From NCBI GenBank assembly GCA_018609855.1, contig JAHENU010000012.1, forward strand, positions 1-5,786: DNA of 5,786 nucleotides, written 5' to 3'. The translations under genes and the position numbers were made by a program. Below are positions 1 through 5,458 of the stretch, one piece after another. The stretch comes from Candidatus Nanohaloarchaea archaeon (GTDB taxonomy: Archaea > Nanohalarchaeota > Nanosalinia > Nanosalinales > JAHENU01). Each line of letters begins with the position of its first letter. The first letter of the stretch is position 1. The notes under the pieces are model-generated. The model made no database searches, was not told the origin of the DNA, and worked only from the letters and a program-made list of their open reading frames with translations.

Positions 1-1566
1 ACACAAACAGGACAGGCGTTGCAACATACGACAGAAGAAAATGTGGTAGTACGAAGTCAGTCTCAATTGCAACAGCTCTTTCCAAATTCCAATATTGAGC
101 AGAATTGGCAAGTAAACTTTGATCAAGAGGTGGTGATTGCCGCCTTTTATGGGCAAAAAAGCACTGGTGGCTACCAGATAAACATAACCCGTCTGCAACA
201 GACGAATGCCGGATTACAGGTATCGGTGAAAAAACAGAAGCCGGGACCAGAGTGTGTTGTGACCCAAGCATTTACGTGGCCTCATCATCTTGTAAAGGTG
301 AAACGGCAGCCGAATACGGTAAACTTTCAGGAGACAGAGATACCACGGGAATGTACTGATGGTGGCGGCACAGGACAACCTTGTTGTGTACAAGGACAAT
401 GTGCTGTTATGCCAAAAGATCAATGTCAGAGCATTGGTGGGATAGTGAAACAAAAGAATAGTTGTGCACAAGTGAATTGTGGCGGGGGCGGCGGTAAGCC
501 CGGACCAATTGGTCGATGTGTACAAGGCGGCGGTCAATGTGGTAATAACAAATGTGATCCTGGCGAAAATCAATCCACCTGTCCTCAAGACTGTCCTGGT
601 TGTTTACAACAAGGGGAGACATGCGGCGGTTCTGGCGCGCAAAATTGTTGCCAGCAGAATACGTGTAAACCTGCATTTGATTCGCAAACATCGTCGGCTG
701 TGTGTTGTGGTCCCGCTGCCTGTAATGCAAATGGCTCCTGCGTAAGCCAGGGTTCCGCTTATCAAGGAGCTGTGTGTCAAGGAGGCTTGTGGTGTGGCGA
801 TGGCACGTGTAAACAAGGGGAGCAATGTGCAACAGATTGTCAAAACGCCAATGACACACAACCACCGGTGGCGCAGTTTGCAGTGTCACCGAAACAGCCG
901 AATACAGGGCAGCAAGCCGTGTTTGATGCCAATGCGTCGCATGATCCGGATGGGGGGCAGATACAGAATTATCGGTGGTTGTTTGGCGATGGTGCGACTG
1001 GACAAGGGAAGACCGCTTCTCACAGCTATGGGAGTGCCGGGCGGTTTCAAACGTGGTTGATGGTAACAGATGATGAAGGGCAGGGGAGCGGGAAGATGAA
1101 AAGTGTGTGTGTTGGGAATGCGCAGTGTCAGGATGGGACGCCGCAGAATTTGTTACAACTACAGCCTGGGTGGAATGCGGTCTATATGGATACGGAAACT
1201 TCTGTGCCGGTGGATGTGGCGGAAAACACATGTGGTGATATAGTGGCGGTGAAATTAGTGAATGGATCTTTACAGACTGAAGAGGATATGTTAGACTCGG
1301 GCACTAGTTATTTAATGAGGACAGAGCAGCAGTGCAAAATTGATGCAGAGACGATTCCGTTGGAGAAAGAATCGCTGGATTTGCAGGAAGGATGGAATTT
1401 GGCAGGAGTGACGCAAGATGTGAGTGTGTCTGCTGTAGGAGAGGTGTGTGATGGAGTGTTGGTGTTTGGATTACAAGATGGGCAGTTGCAGCAGGAGAAG
1501 GAGACATTGCGCAGTGGGGATGCGTATTTGTTGCGGACGGAGAATAGTTGCTCGTATTCTATTTAA
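1..1566 (+). CDS. Secreted multidomain surface protein: PrcB-like, Cys-rich, PKD and tandem GWN repeats (5' end missing)
   Basis: The frame is open from base 1, so the true start and any signal peptide lie upstream of the window; the TTG at 19 is not a credible start. Numbering residues from that TTG, 36-106 resemble the PrcB C-terminal domain (FYGQKSTGGY, then PGPECVV and HLVKV). Residues 112-274 are Cys-rich, with about 26 cysteines and two copies of a C-G-[ND]-x-x-C-x-x-G-E...C-x-x-D-C motif (174-192 and 259-274). Residues 283-365 are a PKD domain (PVAQFAVSP, DPDGG, WLFGDG, then a Tyr/Gly-rich turn). Residues 381-511 hold two related repeats, each with a GWN start and a Cys pair. No C-terminal membrane anchor is visible. 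The cysteines and PKD fold imply an extracellular, disulfide-stabilised protein, perhaps for adhesion or cell-surface interaction. The specific function is unknown. The domain calls are from motif recognition only. Confidence 0.85.
   Translation, partial: TQTGQALQHTTEENVVVRSQSQLQQLFPNSNIEQNWQVNFDQEVVIAAFYGQKSTGGYQINITRLQQTNAGLQVSVKKQKPGPECVVTQAFTWPHHLVKVKRQPNTVNFQETEIPRECTDGGGTGQPCCVQGQCAVMPKDQCQSIGGIVKQKNSCAQVNCGGGGGKPGPIGRCVQGGGQCGNNKCDPGENQSTCPQDCPGCLQQGETCGGSGAQNCCQQNTCKPAFDSQTSSAVCCGPAACNANGSCVSQGSAYQGAVCQGGLWCGDGTCKQGEQCATDCQNANDTQPPVAQFAVSPKQPNTGQQAVFDANASHDPDGGQIQNYRWLFGDGATGQGKTASHSYGSAGRFQTWLMVTDDEGQGSGKMKSVCVGNAQCQDGTPQNLLQLQPGWNAVYMDTETSVPVDVAENTCGDIVAVKLVNGSLQTEEDMLDSGTSYLMRTEQQCKIDAETIPLEKESLDLQEGWNLAGVTQDVSVSAVGEVCDGVLVFGLQDGQLQQEKETLRSGDAYLLRTENSCSYSI
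538..594 (+). repeat. Cys motif copy 1 in the surface protein
   Basis: Encodes residues 174-192 of the surface protein. The pattern is C-G-N-N-x-C-x-x-G-E, then C-x-x-D-C. A shorter second copy lies at 793-840. Short Cys modules of this 'CGNGxCxxGEN..CPxDC' type recur in archaeal and bacterial secreted proteins, and the Asp/Glu/Asn content suggests a disulfide-pinned turn that may bind calcium (inference). Confidence 0.6.
793..840 (+). repeat. Cys motif copy 2 in the surface protein
   Basis: Encodes residues 259-274 (C-G-D-G-x-C-x-x-G-E-x-C-x-x-D-C). It matches copy 1 at 538-594 but is three residues shorter between the GE and the third Cys. It sits just before the PKD domain. Confidence 0.55.
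1159..1335 (+). repeat. GWN repeat, copy 1
   Basis: Encodes residues 381-439. It begins L-Q-P-G-W-N, has Cys405 in the middle, then NGSLQ, DSGTSYLMRTE and Cys439. It aligns along its length with copy 2 (1381-1551); the two cysteines are 34 residues apart in both copies, which suggests one disulfide per repeat. Confidence 0.75.
1381..1551 (+). repeat. GWN repeat, copy 2
   Basis: Encodes residues 455-511. It begins L-Q-E-G-W-N-L, has Cys477, then DGQLQ, RSGDAYLLRTE and Cys511, matching copy 1 with a small indel before the first Cys. It ends four residues before the stop codon, so the repeats form the extreme C-terminus of the protein. Confidence 0.75.
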
Positions 1567-1578
1567 GCCGAAGAAAAG

Positions 1579-1586
1579 CTTAAGAA
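1579..1586 (+). promoter_or_regulatory. Possible TATA element for htpX
   Basis: GCTTAAGA is a weak AT-rich element in the 42-nt gap after the surface-protein gene. It is centred about 26 nt upstream of the ATG at 1609, the same spacing seen at the better TATA boxes in this window. The element itself is a poor match, so read-through from the upstream gene is also possible. Confidence 0.35.
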
Positions 1587-1608
1587 GATTACATTGCCAC
1601 AGTGGTGT

Positions 1609-2478
1609 ATGGCTATGCTCCAGGATCAGATTGCCAGTAATCGACGTAGATCAATGCTGATTTTTTTGTTCGTACCGGTCATTATGTTGGCATTGATTGC
1701 AGCAATCGGCTATGCGCTGTTCGGCAGTATCATGCAAGCTTTGATAATTGGCATTATTGGCTCGATATTCTACACCATCATTACCTATGTCTCTTCTGAA
1801 CGTTTGATTTTGCGATCAGTCGGTGCTCAGGAAGCGGATAGGCAGCAACATGAGCAACTGTATGATTTGGTGGAAGGACTGACTATAGCAAGCGGCATGC
1901 AGATGCCACAGTTGTATGTGCAGGAGAGCGATCAAATTAATGCATTTGCAACTGGGAAGAATCCAGAGAACGGTATTATTTGTGTGACAACAGGTGCAAT
2001 GCACCAATTAGAAAAAGATGAATTGGAAGGGGTGTTAGCACATGAGCTCGCACATATCCAGAATCATGATATGCGCCTGCAGACGATTACCGTTGCGCTG
2101 ATAGGCGGCATAAGTATTCTGGCAGAGATGTTTATATGGGGTGCCATTTTCGGTGGAGGGCAGCGAGATAAGAGTCCAGTCGCCATGATTGTTGGATTAG
2201 TTGTCGCTATTCTTGCTCCTATTGCTGCCCGGTTAGCACAATTAGCTATCTCCCGTCAAAGAGAGTTTTTAGCTGATGCAACGGGAGCGCATATGACGAG
2301 GTATCCGGATAGCCTCGCTGGTGCGTTGGAAAAGATAAAGCAACAGAGTCAGCCTATGCAAGTCGATAAAGCTATGGCCTCCATGTATTTTGGAAATCCA
2401 TTTAAGAAAGATGTGGGCTATGTGTGGTCTACGCATCCACCAGTAGATGAGCGGATTCAGCGCCTGCGGGAGATGTGA
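1609..2478 (+). CDS. htpX: HtpX-type M48 membrane zinc metalloprotease
   Basis: This 289-residue protein is the usual length for HtpX, a membrane protease that degrades damaged or misfolded membrane proteins. The N-terminus has the family-typical DQIASNRRRS followed by two membrane segments (about 16-37 and 40-60). The zinc and catalytic site is HELAH at 145-149, and the third zinc ligand is Glu219 in REFLADA. Two more hydrophobic segments lie near 159-181 and 191-215. The conserved INAFATG and the late STHPP are also present. The active site faces the cytosol in known HtpX. I chose ATG 1609 over the upstream TTG 1594 because the weak TATA element is 26 nt away and the N-terminus then matches the family length. 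ATG 1615 is an alternative, with a GGTG 8 nt upstream. All catalytic residues are intact. The next gene is convergent, 13 bp away. Confidence 0.95.
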   Translation: MAMLQDQIASNRRRSMLIFLFVPVIMLALIAAIGYALFGSIMQALIIGIIGSIFYTIITYVSSERLILRSVGAQEADRQQHEQLYDLVEGLTIASGMQMPQLYVQESDQINAFATGKNPENGIICVTTGAMHQLEKDELEGVLAHELAHIQNHDMRLQTITVALIGGISILAEMFIWGAIFGGGQRDKSPVAMIVGLVVAILAPIAARLAQLAISRQREFLADATGAHMTRYPDSLAGALEKIKQQSQPMQVDKAMASMYFGNPFKKDVGYVWSTHPPVDERIQRLREM

Positions 2479-2491
2479 AAGACGAAGTGGG

Positions 2492-2839
2492 TTACCCAAT
2501 GGCGGCAACAAGAGTTGTGAGTAAGAAATAAACTATGAAAACAACCGCGAAATTGACTGCCATAAATAGAATTGTTTTCCCGAGAGTTGCCTCATCTCCG
2601 AACACAATTTTCAAAGAGAGCCACAGTGAGAAAATCGGCACTAATAAAAGCACAAGGTAGAGAGCGATACCGCATGTCTCTGATTCCACGCCTAATTCTT
2701 TGCACACTGCCTTTTTCAGTTCCTCGTCACCACTGTCTGATGAGGAAGTATCTTGATTATCAGTGTCTTGTGCCGTGGCAAAAGGAAGTGCTGGCAGTAG
2801 GAAAATGATTAGGAGCAGCGTGCTAATTGAAGATCGCAT
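2492..2839 (-). CDS. Small exported protein with signal peptide and two membrane helices
   Basis: This 115-residue protein is not recognised. Residues 1-23 look like a signal peptide (MRSS, a leucine-rich core, then PFATA before QD). Residues 24-42 are an Asp/Ser/Gln-rich linker. Cys46 and Cys56 bracket a short helix-like KELGVE segment and may form a disulfide outside the cell. Two long hydrophobic helices follow at about 57-80 and 88-114, separated by a short polar turn (GDEATLGK). The open frame extends further upstream to 3082, but that extension lies antisense-free inside the NMD3 gene and has no signal-like character. The ATG at 2839 sits 26 nt from a strong TATA box, which fixes the start. 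It converges with htpX; whether the two are functionally linked is unknown. Confidence 0.75.
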   Translation of the reverse strand: MRSSISTLLLIIFLLPALPFATAQDTDNQDTSSSDSGDEELKKAVCKELGVESETCGIALYLVLLLVPIFSLWLSLKIVFGDEATLGKTILFMAVNFAVVFIVYFLLTTLVAAIG

Positions 2840-2859
2840 GAAATGATAGCGAGCTGGCG

Positions 2860-2870
2860 CTATATATAAG
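2860..2870 (-). promoter_or_regulatory. TATA box of the small membrane-protein gene
   Basis: On the minus strand this reads CTTATATATAG, the best TATA box in the window. Its centre (2865) is 26 nt before the ATG at 2839, which predicts transcription starting at or next to the ATG, a leaderless mRNA. It starts 4 bp beyond the NMD3 stop codon, so the gene has its own promoter in spite of being codirectional with NMD3. Confidence 0.75.
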
Positions 2871-2873
2871 TAA

Positions 2874-3533
2874 TTATGGTTGCAGACGGACTGAAATGGT
2901 GTGGCGGTAAATAGGTTTGCCTTCTTTATGGGACAGAAGCGATTTAGACTGTTTTCGTTCAATCGGGTACTGCCGGGCGAAGGCAGCGAGTGTTTGTTGG
3001 GCGTATTGTAATGAGCTAACATAAATATCATAGCCATTTTTATGCTGTTGAGTATGTGAAACAAAACGTTTCCGAGTCGCATTGCCTTTGAGATAGCTCA
3101 TCAACTCTCGGTAAGGCTGCTCACATGATTTTACTTCGGTATCTGTACGCAGTTGAATAACCGTAGTGTAATAGCCACCATGACGCCGAGAACACCAGTT
3201 GCAGGGTTGTGACTGGATTCGAATTGTTATTTCAACACTATCATCTGCATAATAGGCGGTCACAGCGATTGTCTGTTGATCAGGATTATCGTCAAAAACT
3301 GCATAGTAATCATCAGTAAAATAGCGCGACAATAAAAGGGAGAGCAATTGTGAAAAAGATTCTATTTCCTGCCATTTACCCTGTAATTTGAAATAGCCAC
3401 AGTGAGGGCATTGTGCAACGCGGATGACTTGCGGAACATGTCTCCGTCGAGGAGGTTGGCATTGTTCGCATAATCCTCCCTCGGATAACTCTTGTGTTTC
3501 TCTACCACATTTTGCACAAAAGGGCGTATCCAT
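2874..3533 (-). CDS. nmd3: NMD3-family ribosome assembly protein
   Basis: A 219-residue protein with the zinc-binding core of NMD3. It has four CxxC pairs: C6/C9 (FCAKCG), C22/C25 (LCEQC), C42/C45 (QCPHCG) and C111/C114. The last belongs to the family signature CNWCSRRHGGYY followed by VIQLR. The C-terminal part has the family's GYDIYVSS, then an alternating pattern ending in GKPIYRHTISVRL. Eukaryotic Nmd3 binds the large ribosomal subunit and adapts it for nuclear export. Archaea have no nucleus, so the archaeal protein is presumed to act in 50S maturation (family knowledge plus inference). It is short because it lacks the C-terminal export region and, probably, part of the domains of longer archaeal homologues. 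The ATG at 3533 is supported by a TATA element 26 nt upstream and by the CxxC starting at residue 6. Confidence 0.88.
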   Translation of the reverse strand: MDTPFCAKCGRETQELSEGGLCEQCQPPRRRHVPQVIRVAQCPHCGYFKLQGKWQEIESFSQLLSLLLSRYFTDDYYAVFDDNPDQQTIAVTAYYADDSVEITIRIQSQPCNWCSRRHGGYYTTVIQLRTDTEVKSCEQPYRELMSYLKGNATRKRFVSHTQQHKNGYDIYVSSLQYAQQTLAAFARQYPIERKQSKSLLSHKEGKPIYRHTISVRLQP

Positions 3534-3554
3534 GCATATAGGATGCCATTGGTT

Positions 3555-3563
3555 CTTAAAAAG
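3555..3563 (-). promoter_or_regulatory. TATA-like element of nmd3
   Basis: On the minus strand this reads CTTTTTAAG. Its centre is about 26 nt before the nmd3 ATG at 3533, predicting a leaderless start. It lies back to back with the plus-strand TATA box at 3573-3580 within the 70-bp gap between two divergent genes. Confidence 0.55.
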
Positions 3564-3572
3564 CTTCGGTAC

Positions 3573-3580
3573 ATTTAAAT
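3573..3580 (+). promoter_or_regulatory. TATA box of the flippase-like gene
   Basis: ATTTAAAT is centred about 27-28 nt before the ATG at 3604, consistent with a leaderless mRNA. It is a perfect palindrome and is separated by only 9 bp from the opposing nmd3 element, so TBP/TFB binding at the two promoters may compete. Confidence 0.65.
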
Positions 3581-3603
3581 GGCGGCGTAGGCATTATACG
3601 TAC

Positions 3604-4656
3604 ATGTATTATGGGTTTCGGCGAGTGGCTATTGGTGCCGGCACAGCGATTGTGTTTCTTTTAGTGTTCATTGCTTTTGTGGGAGTTGAAGATTTAATTA
3701 ATGTGATAGGTTCAGCACAGCCATCGTTTATATTGGCGGCTCTCGCGCTTTCTCTAACTACTAAAACGATCAGAGGAAAAATGTGGCATGACAATCTTAA
3801 AAAAGTCAAAAATACGCAGCGGTATATGCGCTGTGTGGGTGCAGTGTATTCAAGTAATTTCGTGAATTCGTTTTTTGCCGGCGGACAATTGCTTACCGCA
3901 TATTTATTGGCTAAAGATAGGCAAAGTAGTCCTGAAGATAATTTCGCTGCTATGGTGGCGCAAGACATTCTTTCATGGATTTCTGCATTTGTTTTCATAG
4001 CACTTGGCACAACTTATTATGTGATGCATAATTCCGGATCTGCACTCACTCCATTTCTAATAACCGGCACTCTCATCGCTGGTGCGGTGATAGTGGCTTC
4101 CATTATAGTTGTGTGGAAGGAAGAGAGCTGGCTGGAGCATATCGCCATATTCACCGGTGATATAGTGTATAAACTTCGGTCTTTAGTAAAAGGCTCGTCT
4201 CTCCGTTGGAAACGACTGTTGGAGGAGCGAATGGCAGTGGAAGTCCGACAATTTGAGAAGGCGTTGCATCTCATTTTTAATTCCCGACTGTATGTAGCTC
4301 GTGTATTTTTATATTCGATTATGTACCGGCTATGTATTGTTTTGACTTTATACACCATACTCATTGCTTTGGGAGTAACCGTACCGCTCTTTGTAGTGTT
4401 CGTAGTAAATTCACTTTCTGATTTATTTAATATAATGCCGTTACCTGGTGGTATCGGCGGTGTTGAAGTAGGTATGACCACGTTACTCATTTTTCTGTTT
4501 AGTTTAAGTGTACCTGTAGCAGCCGGTGCTGTGTTGCTGTATCGTATCTTTTTCTACTGGACGCCACTTGTATTAGGCGGTATTGCACTATGGATACTTT
4601 CGGGCGGCCATTTATTCTCTCAGGAGCTATATATGCGTACACAACCTGCTTCGTAA
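3604..4656 (+). CDS. UPF0104 / flippase-like integral membrane protein
   Basis: A 350-residue polytopic membrane protein of the lysylphosphatidylglycerol synthase TM-region/UPF0104 type. Hydrophobic segments are at about 9-27, 40-52, 122-140, 151-171, 236-258, 260-279, 302-320 and 325-343. Two family motifs are visible: NSFFAGGQLLTAYLL at 87-101, and PLPGGIGGVEVGM at 289-301, the PGGxGxxE loop. Basic patches near 57-76 and 191-212 would face the cytosol. Members are proposed lipid or lipid-linked glycan translocases or export accessories; the substrate here is unknown, and no glycosyltransferase neighbours are present to suggest one. The frame is open back to 3424, but that extension runs across the nmd3 promoter and start region. 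ATG 3604 is preferred because a TATA box lies about 27 nt upstream and the first membrane helix then starts near residue 9. No synthetase domain is fused to it. Confidence 0.85.
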   Translation: MYYGFRRVAIGAGTAIVFLLVFIAFVGVEDLINVIGSAQPSFILAALALSLTTKTIRGKMWHDNLKKVKNTQRYMRCVGAVYSSNFVNSFFAGGQLLTAYLLAKDRQSSPEDNFAAMVAQDILSWISAFVFIALGTTYYVMHNSGSALTPFLITGTLIAGAVIVASIIVVWKEESWLEHIAIFTGDIVYKLRSLVKGSSLRWKRLLEERMAVEVRQFEKALHLIFNSRLYVARVFLYSIMYRLCIVLTLYTILIALGVTVPLFVVFVVNSLSDLFNIMPLPGGIGGVEVGMTTLLIFLFSLSVPVAAGAVLLYRIFFYWTPLVLGGIALWILSGGHLFSQELYMRTQPAS

Positions 4657-4747
4657 GAGAGGCGGATGTCCGTTGTAGTGTTATTTTATAATTAACGTAT
4701 GTTGTAGTAGAGAGACGGCGAAGTACAGAGGTGCAGGTCCGCAATGA

Positions 4748-4755
4748 TTATAAAA
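4748..4755 (+). promoter_or_regulatory. TATA box of the cupin gene
   Basis: TTATAAAA is centred 26 nt before the ATG at 4778, again the leaderless spacing. It lies in the 121-bp gap after the flippase-like gene, which also contains an earlier AT-rich patch (4683-4694) that may be a terminator-like tract or a second promoter, and an 8-bp direct repeat. Confidence 0.7.
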
Positions 4756-4777
4756 AATTTTTGAGCTGAGTACTTAT

Positions 4778-5158
4778 ATGCGCATCAGTTTAGATGAGAC
4801 GCAGGAAGAAAGCGAGAATGGCGTGCGTTGGAATAAGTTCAACACACAGGCAGAATTTTCAACATTCTCTTCTTCACTAATGCATGTAGAAGGTGAGCAA
4901 CAGCCGACACGGAATGAAGTGAGTGATAGATTGTTTTTTATTCTGAAAGGATCGGGGCAGATGACTATAGACGAGACTGTATTTGATGTACATGAGGCGG
5001 ATTGTGTATATGTAGAAAAAGGGTGCGAACACTCTCTTTCAGGCAACCTTAGCGCTTTCGTCGTTAATTCGCCGGCTGTTGACCCACAATATGAGGTGCA
5101 GGAGCCACGGACAGATGAAGGCATAAAAAAGCTGACGGTATTAGTGGAAGAAGAATGA
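4778..5158 (+). CDS. Single-domain cupin with degenerate metal site
   Basis: A 126-residue single-domain beta-barrel cupin. The core runs from about residue 32 to 98: RLFFILKGSGQMTID (cupin motif 1 end) and DCVYVEKGCEHSL (motif 2, His85). In standard cupins motif 1 supplies an HxH pair plus a Glu before the FxxLxG strand. Here the aligned region is PTRNEVSDRLFF, with no His, so the usual metal centre seems lost; only the motif-2 His remains. That points to a non-enzymatic ligand- or sugar-binding role, or to metal-free chemistry, and the substrate cannot be told from sequence. The protein is acidic with a Glu-rich C-terminus. The start is supported by the TATA box 26 nt upstream; no Shine-Dalgarno sequence is seen. 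It is followed by a T-tract and a tRNA gene. Confidence 0.8.
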   Translation: MRISLDETQEESENGVRWNKFNTQAEFSTFSSSLMHVEGEQQPTRNEVSDRLFFILKGSGQMTIDETVFDVHEADCVYVEKGCEHSLSGNLSAFVVNSPAVDPQYEVQEPRTDEGIKKLTVLVEEE

Positions 5159-5170
5159 ATTGGCGATGTC

Positions 5171-5178
5171 TTTAAATG
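5171..5178 (+). promoter_or_regulatory. TATA box of tRNA-Lys
   Basis: TTTAAATG is centred about 29 nt before the first base of the mature tRNA, so the transcript would start a few bases upstream of the tRNA and need a very short 5' trim by RNase P. Confidence 0.5.
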
Positions 5179-5185
5179 CTTGTCC

Positions 5186-5192
5186 TTTTTTT
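5186..5192 (+). terminator. Possible T-tract terminator after the cupin gene
   Basis: Seven consecutive T, 27 nt after the cupin stop codon and 11 nt before tRNA-Lys. Runs of U in the nascent RNA can terminate archaeal RNA polymerase without a hairpin. The site lies upstream of the predicted tRNA start, so it would separate the two units. Confidence 0.35.
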
Positions 5193-5203
5193 GTGTGGTT
5201 GAC

Positions 5204-5364
5204 GGGCCCGTAGCTCAGCTGGCAGAGCACTGGGCTTTTAACGCAGTATGATTTACTAACTAGTTAACATACACAGGGCTGTGTTAAAAGTACTGAGTCC
5301 AGTAGGACAATGATTGTGAGCGGAAGTGACCCAGGCGTCGCGGGTTCGAATCCCGTCGGGCCCA
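5204..5364 (+). tRNA. trnK: tRNA-Lys (anticodon UUU), intron-containing
   Basis: Removing 5241-5328 leaves a 73-nt tRNA with every arm paired. The acceptor is GGGCCCG (5204-5210) with CGGGCCC (5357-5363). The D-arm is GCTC/GAGC (5213-5228) with GG in the loop. The anticodon stem CTGGG/CCCAG encloses loop CTTTTAA, anticodon TTT at 5237-5239. A five-base variable region is followed by the T-arm with TTCGAAT. The discriminator is A5364 and CCA is not encoded. The anticodon and overall sequence indicate lysine. The gene stands alone, between the cupin gene and the rpoH region. Confidence 0.97.
5241..5328 (+). other. Archaeal tRNA intron (88 nt, position 37/38, bulge-helix-bulge)
   Basis: The intron lies one base 3' of the anticodon. 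The exon CTTT (5235-5238) pairs with intron GAAG (5323-5326) to form the 4-bp central helix. The 3-nt bulges TAA (5239-5241) and TGA (5327-5329) are each cut after the second base. Intron CGC/GCG (5242-5244 with 5320-5322) and the exon anticodon stem form the flanking helices. This is the substrate of the archaeal tRNA splicing endonuclease. The interior holds further short hairpins: GTATG/CATAC (5246-5250 with 5268-5272), ACACA/TGTGT (5271-5275 with 5280-5284) and GTCC/GGAC (5297-5308). It is long for an archaeal tRNA intron. No open frame of note is inside. Confidence 0.93.
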
Positions 5365-5381
5365 TGTAGTTCCGCTCAGTC

Positions 5382-5458
5382 AAACTCTGTCTTTAGCGAT
5401 ATCGCATAACCAGTGTTTCACCTACAATGCATTTGTTCACATGCGATACTAAGAGTTT
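5382..5458. repeat. Nested inverted repeat between tRNA-Lys and rpoH
   Basis: Outer arms AAACTCT (5382-5388) and AGAGTTT (5452-5458), a middle TAG/CTA (5394-5396 with 5449-5451), and inner arms TATCGCAT (5400-5407) and ATGCGATA (5441-5448) are all perfectly complementary and in nested order. They can form one hairpin of about 18 bp with 5' bulges and a 33-nt loop. An ACA trinucleotide follows the outer arm directly (5459-5461). The left inner arm also forms a perfect 10-bp palindrome GCGATATCGC (5396-5405). It could be a small RNA, part of a long transcript or a protein-binding site. The sequence alone does not decide this. Confidence 0.45.

Noticed and set aside
407..1231. Long open frame on the minus strand (274 codons) inside the surface-protein gene
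   Set aside because: Its protein is a His/Ser/Thr-rich composition typical of an antisense shadow, while the plus frame shows recognisable PKD and Cys motifs.
2840..3082. N-terminal extension of the small membrane protein by 81 residues
   Set aside because: It overlaps the nmd3 coding region in another frame and would bury the signal peptide. The TATA box at 2860-2870 points to ATG 2839.
3424..3603. N-terminal extension of the flippase-like protein by 60 residues
   Set aside because: It would overlap the start of nmd3 and both promoters. The extension lacks membrane or domain character, and the TATA box supports ATG 3604.
4017..4490. Minus-strand open frame opposite the flippase-like gene
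   Set aside because: Low-complexity Thr/Ser/Arg translation with no motif, antisense to a clear membrane protein with family motifs.
4774..5124. Minus-strand open frame opposite the cupin
   Set aside because: Antisense to a well-formed cupin; no start signal or motif of its own.
5248..5315. Box C/D guide RNA within the tRNA intron
   Set aside because: Two ATGATT stretches (5248-5253 and 5310-5315) and a CTGA (5293-5296) were seen, but the C boxes miss the last bases of RTGATGA and the order C to D to C' is not supported.
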